Shown in pieces: positions 18,500 to 27,340 of a stretch of DNA of 64,000 bases. A program made the translations under genes and the position numbers. A model generated the notes under the pieces. The model had not been told where the DNA came from and did not search any database. It saw only the letters and a program-made list of their open reading frames with translations. This DNA comes from Aliiglaciecola lipolytica (GTDB lineage: Bacteria > Pseudomonadota > Gammaproteobacteria > Enterobacterales > Alteromonadaceae), in contig NZ_JAHKPT010000017.1 of assembly GCF_018860635.1 (NCBI RefSeq), positions 25,037 to 89,036 on the forward strand, given 5' to 3'. Positions within the stretch are counted from its first letter, which is position 1. Every line of letters starts with the position of its first letter.

Positions 18500-19222
18500 A
18501 TGTCTGAAATACTAACAATCATCTTACTTACCGGTTTATCGGGGAGTTGTATTCTCATCGGTGGAATTTTGGCTAGCTTTGACCATATTCGCCCGCTTTG
18601 GATTGAGCGCGAAGTACGCCATGGTGTGATTGCTTTTGGCGGTGGCATTTTACTCGGTGCGGTGTCAGTTGTATTAGTGCCTGAAGGCATTGCCAGTATG
18701 GGCCATTCTATGTTCTCTATCCCGATTGTGTTACTCGGCGGAGTGGCTTTTTTTATTGTTGAAAAGCAACTCGGCTTGAAAAAGCATGATTCACCGCAGT
18801 TACTGGGAATGATGTTGGATTATATTCCCGAAGCAATTGCACTAGGCGGTTTAGTTGCGCTGGGTTCCCCAGTGGCACCTTTGTTAGCATTGTTCATTGG
18901 TTTACAAAATTTGCCTGAAGGTTTTAATAGCTACCGAGAAATTAACCATAACAACGGCAACAAATCTTTTAAAACCCTTTTAACCATGAGTGCATTAATT
19001 CCATTGGGGCCTATTGCTGGGATTATCGGTTACGTTTTTTTATCAGATTATGAAGCAATTTTAGGCGCAATTATGTTGTTTGCCTCAGGTGGAATTTTGT
19101 ATATTATTTTTCAAGATATTGGACCACAATCACGTTTGGCTAAACACTGGGCACCGCCACTAGGAGCTGTAGTTGGTTTCTGCTTGGCACTTTTTAGTGA
19201 CATGTTGGTGACTAGTAGCTAA
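18500..19222 (+). CDS. ZIP-family divalent metal transporter-like protein
   Basis: This is about 240 residues with eight hydrophobic helices. The key helix reads LDYIPEAIALGG, and a later one LFIGLQNLPEGFNSYRE. Both fit the ZIP metal-binding pattern (PEA and NLPEG in helices IV and V). It should transport a divalent metal such as zinc, manganese or iron across the inner membrane, possibly acting as an exporter as some bacterial ZIPs do. The ATG at 18500 is chosen over a TTG at 18482 because GGTGGGAA precedes it. No metal-responsive operator was recognised. Confidence 0.85.
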   Translation: MSEILTIILLTGLSGSCILIGGILASFDHIRPLWIEREVRHGVIAFGGGILLGAVSVVLVPEGIASMGHSMFSIPIVLLGGVAFFIVEKQLGLKKHDSPQLLGMMLDYIPEAIALGGLVALGSPVAPLLALFIGLQNLPEGFNSYREINHNNGNKSFKTLLTMSALIPLGPIAGIIGYVFLSDYEAILGAIMLFASGGILYIIFQDIGPQSRLAKHWAPPLGAVVGFCLALFSDMLVTSS

Positions 19223-19276
19223 CTGTCACTCTGGTATTCTGAGATCATCTAATATTCATTTTAAAAGAAGTCGTGC

Positions 19277-19846
19277 ATGAAAATTAAAAGACTAGCCACA
19301 TGTGTATTGTTATTATGTTTGGCAGCTTGTCAGCCAACCTCTCCAACCCAAACCGTGAATTATGAAACGCAAGGTAATTTGCAATCATCCACTGCGCTAG
19401 GTTGCGTGGGCATTGATGATGTAAATTCGTCGCACACGCCTGCCGATCTATTTTTAGGTTTAACAGAGTGCATTGAAGAGGATGAATTTGATAAGGCGTC
19501 AGATCTATATTTAGTGGCTATGAGCTATGGTTATTTTGATACTCGTAGAGTTGCAGATCGTTCTGGCCACCAAGCAATTATGGTATTGAGAATGAATTCC
19601 TTTGGCGACCATGAACAACAAACCTTGAATGAACTATTAACTTACATAATGCAGAAAACATCGAATAATTCTGCTACTTGTAAACATCTGAAAAAACTAG
19701 GGAAGCCTACCTATATACCCACTTACATGATCCAACATGGCATAGGCTCGTTTACAGAACAAAAACACAGCAATGGTCTTATTGAAGATTTTGATGCCGA
19801 CACTGCTTGGCAAGAGGCGCGCTCGGTAGTGGCTAATTGTTCTTAA
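19277..19846 (+). CDS. Hypothetical lipoprotein
   Basis: The 189-residue protein has a lipoprotein signal (LLLCLAACQPTS; Cys18 as the modified residue). Its mature part has several cysteines (GCVGIDD, ECIEED, CKHLKK, VANCS) that may form disulfides in the periplasm. I do not recognise the family. The segment LGLTECIEEDEFDKASDLYLVAMSYGYFD reads like a helical repeat and could adopt a TPR-like fold. It starts at an ATG about 55 bases after the ZIP gene and may share its transcript. Confidence 0.75.
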   Translation: MKIKRLATCVLLLCLAACQPTSPTQTVNYETQGNLQSSTALGCVGIDDVNSSHTPADLFLGLTECIEEDEFDKASDLYLVAMSYGYFDTRRVADRSGHQAIMVLRMNSFGDHEQQTLNELLTYIMQKTSNNSATCKHLKKLGKPTYIPTYMIQHGIGSFTEQKHSNGLIEDFDADTAWQEARSVVANCS

Positions 19847-19972
19847 AGACCTACTCTAAACCCTATAAAAAAACGCGCTACTGCTATGTCGTTACAGGCT
19901 TATAATTGGTGCGTAAGCGGTAATTACGTTTTAGATAAATAATAAACTTAGTAAAATGTTCAAATGGTCGTA

Positions 19973-19993
19973 TACTCGCCACCCTGGCGAGTA
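19973..19993 (+). promoter_or_regulatory. Perfect palindrome at a candidate promoter
   Basis: TACTCGCCA (19973-19981) and TGGCGAGTA (19985-19993) form a 9-bp perfect stem with a CCC loop. It overlaps a -10-like TATACT at 19971-19976, which is preceded after 17 bases by TTAGTA. It could be an operator at the promoter of the dioxygenase gene, or a hairpin at the start of its roughly 110-nt leader. Confidence 0.4.
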
Positions 19994-20101
19994 TTGCACA
20001 GATTTTAAGCGTTAATTGGCGTTTTTTTGCATTTTGCATCTCCAGATAATCATCCATTTTCTTTCAATTTAAATTAATTAGGCTTTTGTAAGGTAACAAA
20101 C

Positions 20102-20776
20102 GTGAGCGCCATCCAATCTTTGGTTCTGAAAAGTGATAACAGTGGTTTTGACGAAACCTTGTTTGCGGCTATTGCCGATGATTTATATCACCAAGGGTAC
20201 AGCATTAAACCTGTTGCGTTACCAAGTGCGCTTTGCACTTCCATGAGCCAATATCAGCTGAAAATGGACGAGCAACGTTTTAAGGCTGCTGGCATTGGCC
20301 GAGGAAATGATTACCTGAAAAATGAATTTGTCAGAACCGACGAAATTTGTTGGATCACCGGAAAATCACCAGAGGAAGTTGAGTGGTTAAATTGGACCGC
20401 CCAGCTACAACGCTATTTAAATAGCCGATTGTTTCTTGGTTTGTTTTCGTTTGAAAGTCACTTTGCGCATTATGCCCCCGGAATGTATTACAAACGTCAT
20501 TATGATGCGTTTAAAGGCGAAGCCCAGCGTGTGTTATCAATAGTGACATACCTTAATTCTGGTTGGGCAATCGATGACGGTGGTGAGTTAGTCCTGTTTA
20601 CCGACGATAACGACATTGAAGGGATTAAAGTTGTTCCGTTGATGGGAACCATAGTGGTTTTCTTAAGTGAAGATTTTCCCCATGAAGTTTTGCCAGCGCA
20701 ACGTGATCGCTATTCAATTGCCGGATGGTATCGAGTCAACACTTCTGTTTCTGAGCGAGTGGATCCTCCTTTATAA
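20102..20776 (+). CDS. 2-oxoglutarate/Fe(II) dioxygenase (prolyl-hydroxylase-like)
   Basis: The 224-residue protein carries the double-stranded beta-helix iron site: HYD (H133, D135) and the distal H194 in FPHEVLP, with RYSIAGWYR supplying the oxoglutarate-binding Arg about ten residues later. The segment HYAPGMYYKRHYDAF is typical of prolyl 4-hydroxylase-type (P4Hc) enzymes. It should hydroxylate a protein or small substrate in the cytosol using 2-oxoglutarate and oxygen. The target is unknown. It starts at GTG 20102 after AAGGTAAC. It is a single gene with a palindromic element in its upstream region. Confidence 0.9.
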   Translation: MSAIQSLVLKSDNSGFDETLFAAIADDLYHQGYSIKPVALPSALCTSMSQYQLKMDEQRFKAAGIGRGNDYLKNEFVRTDEICWITGKSPEEVEWLNWTAQLQRYLNSRLFLGLFSFESHFAHYAPGMYYKRHYDAFKGEAQRVLSIVTYLNSGWAIDDGGELVLFTDDNDIEGIKVVPLMGTIVVFLSEDFPHEVLPAQRDRYSIAGWYRVNTSVSERVDPPL

Positions 20777-21039
20777 GTTTTTTGTGCAATCCAGATTTTG
20801 CTCTGGCTAGCATCGTCAATCCAATCACAAGAAGGTTAATTTTGAGCTTACAGTAGCACTGACTCGATGAATCTAAAAAGTTGACGAAAATTAAATTCGT
20901 TTCTTTTGATTTCAATCAAGTTATGGGTTTGAAAACGTCCATGAAAGCCTAAATGTATTCCTCATAGCGAGTATAATTTGATAATGCAGTCAGCAATACG
21001 AGACTGCATTTGAATTTAATCTGGGCATAAGGAATTAGT

Positions 21040-21423
21040 ATGATGAAAGTTAAAAAACACGGCTTATCTATTGGTATTGAACGAGTAGAACAGAATTTTT
21101 TCCTATCCATGCAAATTGTTGGAAAGTTAACTCACGAAGATTACGAAATTATCACACCACTTATTGACTCTGCGCTAACCCAAGTGAAAGATCCGAAAGT
21201 TAACGCCTTCATAGATGCAACTGAACTAGAAGGCTGGGATTTAAGGGCGGCTTGGGATGATTTCAAAATTGGTTTAAAGTACAACAATGAATTCAACAAA
21301 ATCGCTATTTATGGCAGTAAAAAATGGCAACAGTATGCGGCGAAGATTGGCACTTGGTTTATTTCCGGTGAAGTAAAGTACTTTGACAATCCTGAAGACG
21401 CAATGGAATGGTTAAAACCTTAA
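21040..21423 (+). CDS. SpoIIAA-like/STAS-fold protein
   Basis: The 127-residue protein matches the SpoIIAA-like family: KHGLSIGIERVEQNFFLSMQIVGKLTHEDYEIITPLIDSAL at the start, a DATELEGWDLRAAWDD core and a C-terminal SGEVKYFDNPEDAMEWL. This family has a STAS-like fold and may bind lipids or nucleotides in the cytosol; no enzyme activity is established. It starts at an ATG with AAGGAATT upstream. It is a single gene. Confidence 0.85.
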   Translation: MMKVKKHGLSIGIERVEQNFFLSMQIVGKLTHEDYEIITPLIDSALTQVKDPKVNAFIDATELEGWDLRAAWDDFKIGLKYNNEFNKIAIYGSKKWQQYAAKIGTWFISGEVKYFDNPEDAMEWLKP

Positions 21424-21517
21424 GTATAGGTGACAAAAACAGTCACCTTTAGTTTTACCATAAGTGGCGAAATTGATTTGCATTTTTGTGGGTAATTAAC
21501 CTGAGTACAGGAGCAAT

Positions 21518-21937
21518 ATGGTCTTTACGCAAGGGCAGTCGGTGCTAAACCGAATCAATAGTTACCCACAAAAACCACGCAACCAGTTGTTATGTTTACG
21601 CGACCTAATTTTACGTGTGGCAACTAATACCCCCGAAGTAAAATACCTCGAAGAGACGTTGAAGTGGGGAGAACCGAGCTACCTTAGCAAAACCGGTAGT
21701 ACCCTAAGAATGGATTGGAAGCCTAAAGATCCAAACAATATCTTCATTTATGTTAACTGCCAAACTAAGTTAATAGAAACCTTTAAAGAACTGTACTGCA
21801 GACGCTTGCAGTTTGTTGGCAATCGAGCAATTTTGTTGCCATTGGCTCTCGAATTGCCTGAAACTGAGCTATACCATTGCATAGCACTCACTCTTAAATA
21901 CCATAAAATTAAACATCTGCCTTTGTTAGGGTGTTAA
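21518..21937 (+). CDS. DUF1801-family protein
   Basis: The 139-residue cytosolic protein reads YPQKPRNQLLCLRDLILRVA, then EETLKWGEPSYLSKTGSTLRMDWK and YVNCQTKLIETFKELY. This is the DUF1801 pattern (YdhG-like fold). The biochemical role is unknown. It starts at an ATG with AGGAGC upstream. It is separated by 15 bases from the next membrane-protein gene, so the two may be cotranscribed. Confidence 0.8.
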   Translation: MVFTQGQSVLNRINSYPQKPRNQLLCLRDLILRVATNTPEVKYLEETLKWGEPSYLSKTGSTLRMDWKPKDPNNIFIYVNCQTKLIETFKELYCRRLQFVGNRAILLPLALELPETELYHCIALTLKYHKIKHLPLLGC

Positions 21938-21952
21938 AAACACAGTATTTGC

Positions 21953-22408
21953 GTGTTAGTATTTTATTCAGATGAAATTGATGAACGAGTCTCAGTCAAG
22001 GTGAAAAAAGCCAAGAAAAACCTATTTTTGCTCGAATCTCTTTGTGGTTTTTGCGCGGTTGTTGCGCTATGGATCGCAGTGATAGATTCTGGCTTTATCG
22101 TTGGCATGGAAATGATCAGTCGTGGTTTTGAGATTGGTTATTTAATTGTTTTTGGTATTATTTTGAGTTCAGTTGGCATTTGGGGGCTATTCCAATTACT
22201 GTTAAAGTTAGTGTTTCCTGATGCCTACGAAGAGAGTATTTCTTTTTATCGTTTTCACCTGATTTGTGGTGGCATTGGCTGCGTGTTGTGTACGTTATTT
22301 TTCATCGATTACAATCCTCTTTTCGCCTTCATTTGTCCTTTTCCTTTGCTGGTTTCTAGCTACCTTTATCGTAAAAAATTACGCTTTGAACAGTTTGAAT
22401 GTTGTTAA
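21953..22408 (+). CDS. Hypothetical membrane protein
   Basis: The 151-residue protein has a short basic N-terminal segment (VKVKKAKKNLFLLE) and four hydrophobic helices, the second and third separated by LVFPDAYEESISFYRFH. I do not recognise the family. It starts at GTG 21953. Its stop codon overlaps the start of the frameshifted DoxX-like gene by 10 bases, so it lies in one transcription unit with DUF1801 upstream and the DoxX-like and hydrolase genes downstream. Confidence 0.65.
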   Translation: MLVFYSDEIDERVSVKVKKAKKNLFLLESLCGFCAVVALWIAVIDSGFIVGMEMISRGFEIGYLIVFGIILSSVGIWGLFQLLLKLVFPDAYEESISFYRFHLICGGIGCVLCTLFFIDYNPLFAFICPFPLLVSSYLYRKKLRFEQFECC

Positions 22409-22832
22409 CTGTGTCGGTTGTGCAACTAGCTAGGTTTACCATAGGCTTGGCTTGGATTTATCACGGCTTAGTGCCTAAGCTGTTGCATGTTGCGCCGTTG
22501 GAAATGTTGATGACAGCCAGCCTTGGGTTTTCCCCCAGCAAAGTTTAATAATTACGCGATGTGCCGGTGTGGCTGAGATAATTTTGGGGGTTGCTTTGAT
22601 TTTGTTTTACAAAAATAGGTTACTCATTTACTTTAGCGCTCTTAATTTGGCAGCTTTGTTGATATTCACGTTAATTTTCATTCCGCAAATTTTAGTGGAA
22701 GCATTTAATCCAGTGACAACAAACATTCCACTAATCGTGTTGAGTTTTGTGTTGCTACAACAGACTCCGCGGCAACAGACGAGATTAACCGGAAGTGGAG
22801 AATGTAATGTGCACAGAAGTAGTATGGAATAG
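22399..22832 (+). pseudogene. DoxX-like (DoxX_3) membrane protein, frameshifted
   Basis: Frame 1 starts at the ATG at 22399 and reads RFTIGLAWIYHGLVPKLLHV before stopping at 22546-22548. A second frame, open through 22540-22832, reads IITRCAGVAEIILGVAL and ends in the family motif EAFNPVTTNIP. Together they form a normal four-helix DoxX-like protein. One extra C in the CCCCC run at 22532-22536 joins the two frames exactly. The gene is therefore either recently inactivated, phase variable, or affected by a sequencing error. The family is of small inner-membrane proteins of unclear function. The start overlaps the upstream gene, which suggests translational coupling. Confidence 0.75.
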
Positions 22833-22835
22833 TAA

Positions 22836-23786
22836 ATGGTAAAACGCATAATGACGTTCTTGGGCTCAATACTGATTTTGCTGGTGGCAATTTATGTTGT
22901 ACTCCTTATCCTTTTTCAGCAACCCGATAAAACCGTTGCTGAACTTGCGCCTCTATGGGCGCCAGCACCTTCAGAGTTTATTGAGCTAGATGGAATGCAA
23001 ATTCATCTTCGCGATGAAGGGCCAAAAGATGATCCTCTTCCAATAGTGCTGCTACATGGTACTAGTGCATCATTGCATACTTGGGAGGGGTGGACGCAGG
23101 CATTAAAGTCTCAGCGCAGAGTCATACGGTTTGACTTGCCTGGATTTGGTTTAACTGGTCCAAACCCAGAAAATGATTATTCCATTGAGCGTTATAGCAA
23201 GACAGTGATTGATGTGATGGATAGCCTTGGGGTTGATCGTTTTGTATTGGCGGGAAATTCCTTAGGTGGTTACATTTCATGGGCAACCGCAGTGTTTTAC
23301 CCGCAACGTGTTGAAAAGCTTGTTTTAGTCGATGCCAGTGGTTATCCATACCAATCTACGTCGGTACCCTTAGCGTTTACAATAACCCAGCAACCGTTAC
23401 TTAAATTACTTATAGGCGACATGTTGCCTCGTAGTTTAGTGGTGAAAAGTGTTAAAAACGTTTATGGTGACCCAAGCAAGGTCACACCTGAGTTGGTAGA
23501 CCGTTATTACCAATTGACCACTCGTACTGGAAATAGGCAAGCGTTAGAAGCGCGCTTTGAGCAAACTCAACCTAGTGAGTTAAGTAAACGAATACCAGAG
23601 ATTAAGCAGCCTACGCTGATTATGTGGGGGCAAGAAGATCGCCTTATTCCGGTCGAATTAGGAAGACGTTTTCAAGAGGAAATTGAAAACAGTGAGCTGG
23701 TTATTTTTGCTACACTTGGACATGTTCCCCACGAAGAAGATCCTGAATCTACAGTCAAAAGTGTGATTGATTTTCTGCAACAGTGA
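22836..23786 (+). CDS. Alpha/beta hydrolase
   Basis: The 316-residue protein has an N-terminal hydrophobic anchor (IMTFLGSILILLVAIYVVLLILF) and a canonical alpha/beta-hydrolase domain: oxyanion segment LLHGTSASLHTWEGW, nucleophile elbow GNSLGG (Ser142), acid in WGQEDRLIP and the late His in GHVPHEEDP. It is probably membrane-anchored with its catalytic domain in the periplasm. The sequence resembles esterases and haloalkane dehalogenase-like hydrolases. The Gly-rich elbow lacks Asp, so an esterase is more likely. It starts 3 bases after the DoxX-like frame. Confidence 0.9.
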   Translation: MVKRIMTFLGSILILLVAIYVVLLILFQQPDKTVAELAPLWAPAPSEFIELDGMQIHLRDEGPKDDPLPIVLLHGTSASLHTWEGWTQALKSQRRVIRFDLPGFGLTGPNPENDYSIERYSKTVIDVMDSLGVDRFVLAGNSLGGYISWATAVFYPQRVEKLVLVDASGYPYQSTSVPLAFTITQQPLLKLLIGDMLPRSLVVKSVKNVYGDPSKVTPELVDRYYQLTTRTGNRQALEARFEQTQPSELSKRIPEIKQPTLIMWGQEDRLIPVELGRRFQEEIENSELVIFATLGHVPHEEDPESTVKSVIDFLQQ

Positions 23787-23806
23787 ATGATTACAGAAGG
23801 TAAAAC

Positions 23807-24082
23807 ATGACACAAAATTCGCCATCAGCTAAAGCGTCAACAAGTTCGAATGTGGAAACTCAAAAGGCGGTGAAAATACCGGCGAACGTGCGCGTCATGA
23901 TCGCTCTTGTGGCCTCACCTACGCTGATGGTTATTGCTTTTTCTGTCTATTCACTTTTTACCGAAAATTGGCGGGAACCCGGTGTCAGTGGAATCATTTT
24001 TTCCGCTTTAGGGATATTTGCATACTATGTTGTTATTGTCGGTAGGTTGCCCAACTGGTTTCATTTTAAACGTCAAAAATAA
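23807..24082 (+). CDS. Small two-helix membrane protein
   Basis: The 91-residue protein has a Ser/Thr-rich N-terminus (about 25 residues), then two hydrophobic helices (VMIALVASPTLMVIAFSVYSLF and GIIFSALGIFAYYVVIVG). It ends in a short basic tail. I do not recognise the family. It starts at an ATG with AAGGT upstream, 20 bases after the hydrolase gene, and probably belongs to the same operon. It is convergent with tapT across only 30 bases. Confidence 0.65.
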   Translation: MTQNSPSAKASTSSNVETQKAVKIPANVRVMIALVASPTLMVIAFSVYSLFTENWREPGVSGIIFSALGIFAYYVVIVGRLPNWFHFKRQK

Positions 24083-24112
24083 ATCCCAATTTCCTTAGCT
24101 CTTTGTGGTTGT

Positions 24113-24733
24113 TCACACCCCTAAATTTGGTATATGCCGTTCTTGTTTCCTTTGCATGGCGTCGAACAAGGTTAACAAAGGTTGAGTATCTGTATCGCAC
24201 AATATGCTCAACGCTTGGGCCGTGGCTTCTAATGAAGATAAACTATGCTCAAGTGTAGATTTGCGAATACGGTATTGATTGTCAGGTAGGGTATTAAAAT
24301 GCCAACTTGGCAAAGCATGTAACCAAGGATTCAACTGCCACATCTTAGTCGCTTTACGCCAAGTCGCATCTATCACTATTAACCTATCGGGTAATACGTT
24401 CTGAAAGTGTTTTGAGTGCTCTTCCAACGGTTGACTAAAGGCATGGGGATACAACACCCAAGTATTTTGAGAAGCAGCCATGACTTGAGTTTTTACATCA
24501 ATAAAATCCTGCTGGTTTTCGCCTACGAATATTTCGCTATTTTCAATACACAAGGGAATGAGTCTTGCTGTGTTTTTGCCATGTTTCGATTCTAACGGAT
24601 GCTGCAATATTGTTAATTGCAGGGGGATTTTCACCTCACTAATAAACGCGCAAATACACACTGTTTGCGGGTACTTACAGCGTCGACAAATGACTCGTTT
24701 TTTGATTGCTGGTTTTACGTAAGAGTTTGTCAT
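24113..24733 (-). CDS. tapT: DTW-domain tRNA aminocarboxypropyltransferase
   Basis: The 206-residue protein has an N-terminal zinc-ribbon-like cluster (CRRCKYPQTVCIC) and the DTW-domain core: LLQLTILQHPLESKHGKNTARL, LYPHAFSQPLE and the motif DATWRKATKM (the DTW position reads DATW). It ends with LEHSLSSLEATAQAL. Proteins of this family (TapT, formerly YfiP in E. coli) transfer the aminocarboxypropyl group of S-adenosylmethionine to a tRNA uridine. It starts at an ATG on the minus strand and stands alone. Confidence 0.88.
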   Translation of the reverse strand: MTNSYVKPAIKKRVICRRCKYPQTVCICAFISEVKIPLQLTILQHPLESKHGKNTARLIPLCIENSEIFVGENQQDFIDVKTQVMAASQNTWVLYPHAFSQPLEEHSKHFQNVLPDRLIVIDATWRKATKMWQLNPWLHALPSWHFNTLPDNQYRIRKSTLEHSLSSLEATAQALSILCDTDTQPLLTLFDAMQRKQERHIPNLGV

Positions 24734-24900
24734 GAAATATGTTAAGGTTTTTGTATCTCGAAAATGAATCCAAATTTATTATTTTTGGAACTTAATATCA
24801 GTCGCAGAGCCTTACTATAGCTGATAATCTATTAGGTATAAAAATCTTCGTGTGTTTGTCTTAATGTCAGACGCTCGTTTAAGGAATATGGATATAAAAC

Positions 24901-26895
24901 ATGTCATTTAGCGAAAACGTGGAAGTGATCCCGCCACAATTTGGAACAGACAGCATGGATAGACGCTCTGAGGAAGAAAGTAAAAAACTTCAGAAGCAAA
25001 AGTGGTGGGTATTGAGTATCAGTTTTATGCTGGTATTTGTGGTCGCTATGATTTGGATTTGGACCCGCTCACCAATCTACCAAAGCCAAGCGATAATTCA
25101 CTTTAGTTATGCTCAGCAGCTGAATAATCAACAAACCGCTGTGCCTGAAGAGCAAATAACCCTCAACAATAAGCGTCTTACCAGCAACCGAATTTTAGAT
25201 AGTCTAAGCACACAACTGGCTGAGCAGTATTCGTTAAATTTAACCACCGAAGAGCTAGCCAATATGGTGTCTACTGAAGAGCACCTTGATAGCCGGATTA
25301 TTAATCTATTTACCACTGGCGAAAACAAAAACCATTTACAACCTGTGCTTGAACAATGGTTGGCTTTGTATTTGGCGAGGTTAGAAGAAGAAACTCAGGA
25401 AAATACGGTAGAAGATTTATCACTAGGACAAGAAAAGCTCATTGCGCTGGAACAGAAGATTATCGAGCAGCGCGAATTAGTGGAGCAGTATAGTGAAGAA
25501 AATAACATTATTTCAATGGAGCGCGATGAAAACCGCGCGTTGTCAAAGATTAAAAGTATGGGGGCCGCGTTAGACACGGCTGAGACCCAGCAAGCAGAAG
25601 CTGCGGCAACCTTAGAAAGTGTGAAACAGAGTATCGCCCAAGGAGATTCGGTTATTCACCCTGGCGACAAAAATAGACTGGACGATATTCGCAGTACAAT
25701 ACGAGATACTGAAGCTGAACTCTACGAGTTATCGCAGCGATATACCGCTGAATACATGCGCTTAGATCCAAGCATCGTCAACAAAAGACGCAGATTAGAA
25801 GAGTTGAAGTCCCGTTATGCTATTGTCGCCGCTGAAAGCCAGCAGAAATTTGTGGAAGATCTACAACGCACAGTGGTGGCCTCTGAACAGAAGCAAAAAC
25901 AATTAGAAATTCAGCTTGATGATTTGGGTAAAGAGGCACAGGTATTTAATCAAAAGCTAGAAGAATACGGCCGATTAATGCGTTCACTAAGTCAGTTGCA
26001 AGAACAAGCTCAGCAATTGAAGGATCAACTGGTAGAAACTGAAGTACAAAAGCCGTTCCAAGCAAAAATCAACGTATTGGAGCAACCCTTTGTTCCAACT
26101 TACCCAATATCCCCTAATTATTGGCGAGATTCGGCGATTGCTTTAGCTGCAGCTACGCTGGTGAGTTTGTTTGCGCTGCTGCTATTCAGTTTCATTCATC
26201 GCCAAAAAACGCCAGCCCCAACGATGACAAGCTACAATGTTGTTCCTTCTTCTTCAGGGCTGACATTAGAGCAAAAATTGGCGGCACAGCACGCATTAGA
26301 GCAACAAAAAAATGCACAATTAGGACATCAACAAACACCCTTACAATTAGCCCAAAACAATGCGCCAAGTGCAGCTCGTTTATTGTCAGAATCTGAATGT
26401 GGAAGTTTGTACAAGGTGGCTAATCGTGACGGAAAATTGGCAATTTCATTGATTTTAAATGGTGTCAGTCCTAGCGAATTACTCAATGTGACGATTCAGG
26501 ATGTTGACCCAGAAACCCAGTCTTTAGAGATCTCTGGAGAGTATGCTCGAAGCGTTCCAATGACCGCCGATTGTATGGAAATTGTTGATAATTTGCGGGC
26601 CAATCAAGCTGCCGAAAGTCAATTGTTAGGTGGGCGACACGATGCTCAACAACTCGACCAGATGATGATAAACATCGCCCATGATGCCGGTTTAGCGTTT
26701 GCTGAGCAGTTTTCGGTGGCGGCGTTGCGACATACCTATTTGACCTATTTGGTTGTGCAGGGAGCTAGACTTAACGATCTAGAGCGAGTGGCAGGCTTTG
26801 TTAGCCCCACAGATCTGAGTTTGTATCGTCAGGTAAATCGTCGTGGCGAGCCGGTTGATGTTGAGCAACTTAATTTGCAGTTTCCATTAGCATAG
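24901..26895 (+). CDS. Wzz-like chain-length protein fused to degenerate recombinase domain
   Basis: The 664-residue protein has a membrane helix at about 35-55, a large periplasmic coiled-coil region (about 55-405) and a second helix at about 408-435, the layout of Wzz/GumC polysaccharide co-polymerases. A Gln/Ala-rich linker follows, then residues about 490-650 read like a tyrosine-recombinase catalytic domain: LSESECGSLYKVA, NGVSPSELLNVTIQDVD, LRHTYLTYLVVQGARLNDLERVAG and SLYRQV. The second Arg (R610) and the nucleophile-position Tyr (Y642) remain. The first Arg is replaced (S523), the HxxR His is Ala607 and the GH His is Phe. The domain should therefore be inactive and may bind DNA, protein or nothing. 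No polysaccharide genes adjoin. It is followed after 4 bases by the ATL gene. Confidence 0.75.
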   Translation: MSFSENVEVIPPQFGTDSMDRRSEEESKKLQKQKWWVLSISFMLVFVVAMIWIWTRSPIYQSQAIIHFSYAQQLNNQQTAVPEEQITLNNKRLTSNRILDSLSTQLAEQYSLNLTTEELANMVSTEEHLDSRIINLFTTGENKNHLQPVLEQWLALYLARLEEETQENTVEDLSLGQEKLIALEQKIIEQRELVEQYSEENNIISMERDENRALSKIKSMGAALDTAETQQAEAAATLESVKQSIAQGDSVIHPGDKNRLDDIRSTIRDTEAELYELSQRYTAEYMRLDPSIVNKRRRLEELKSRYAIVAAESQQKFVEDLQRTVVASEQKQKQLEIQLDDLGKEAQVFNQKLEEYGRLMRSLSQLQEQAQQLKDQLVETEVQKPFQAKINVLEQPFVPTYPISPNYWRDSAIALAAATLVSLFALLLFSFIHRQKTPAPTMTSYNVVPSSSGLTLEQKLAAQHALEQQKNAQLGHQQTPLQLAQNNAPSAARLLSESECGSLYKVANRDGKLAISLILNGVSPSELLNVTIQDVDPETQSLEISGEYARSVPMTADCMEIVDNLRANQAAESQLLGGRHDAQQLDQMMINIAHDAGLAFAEQFSVAALRHTYLTYLVVQGARLNDLERVAGFVSPTDLSLYRQVNRRGEPVDVEQLNLQFPLA

Positions 26896-26899
26896 TAAC

Positions 26900-27241
26900 G
26901 TGAATCAGCAGCACTATGAGCGAATTTGGAATACGGTTTTACAGATTCCAATTGGCAAGGTTGCCAGTTATGGGCAAATCGCTGATTTAGCGGGTTTACC
27001 GGGACGGGCTCGCTTAGTTGGTAAAGCGTTAGGTTATGCCCCTGATTCGCTGCAAGTACCTTGGCATCGAGTACTTCGAGCAGACGGTAAAATTGCTTTT
27101 CCGGCGCAAAGTGAGCAATCCAATTTGCAAACAGGGTTATTACAACAAGAGAATGTTGCAGTATTTAATAACAGAGTGAAACTGAAGGTATTTCAATGGC
27201 AACCTGACTTAGCAGAAATGCTATTTAAATTGAACTACTAA
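26900..27241 (+). CDS. Alkyltransferase-like protein (ATL)
   Basis: The 113-residue protein has the DNA-binding domain of O6-alkylguanine transferases: IPIGKVASYGQIADLAGLPGRARLVGKAL and PWHRVLRADGKI. The catalytic Cys of the PCHR motif is replaced by Trp (W55), which defines ATL proteins. They bind O6-alkylguanine and hand the lesion to nucleotide-excision repair without removing the alkyl group. It starts at GTG 26900, 4 bases after the Wzz-like gene stops, so cotranscription is likely although the functions look unrelated. Confidence 0.93.
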   Translation: MNQQHYERIWNTVLQIPIGKVASYGQIADLAGLPGRARLVGKALGYAPDSLQVPWHRVLRADGKIAFPAQSEQSNLQTGLLQQENVAVFNNRVKLKVFQWQPDLAEMLFKLNY

Positions 27242-27340
27242 ATACTTGATAAATTTAAAGATTATGTAAATGTTCTTGTACCAAACAGCAGTGTGGTTTA
27301 TGTTTAAGCGTATCTATTTTAAGCAACGAGTTTTCGGCCG

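Noticed and set aside
26391..26850. Active integrase encoded within the Wzz-like gene
   Set aside because: Several catalytic residues are replaced and the frame is continuous with the membrane protein, so an active recombinase is unlikely.
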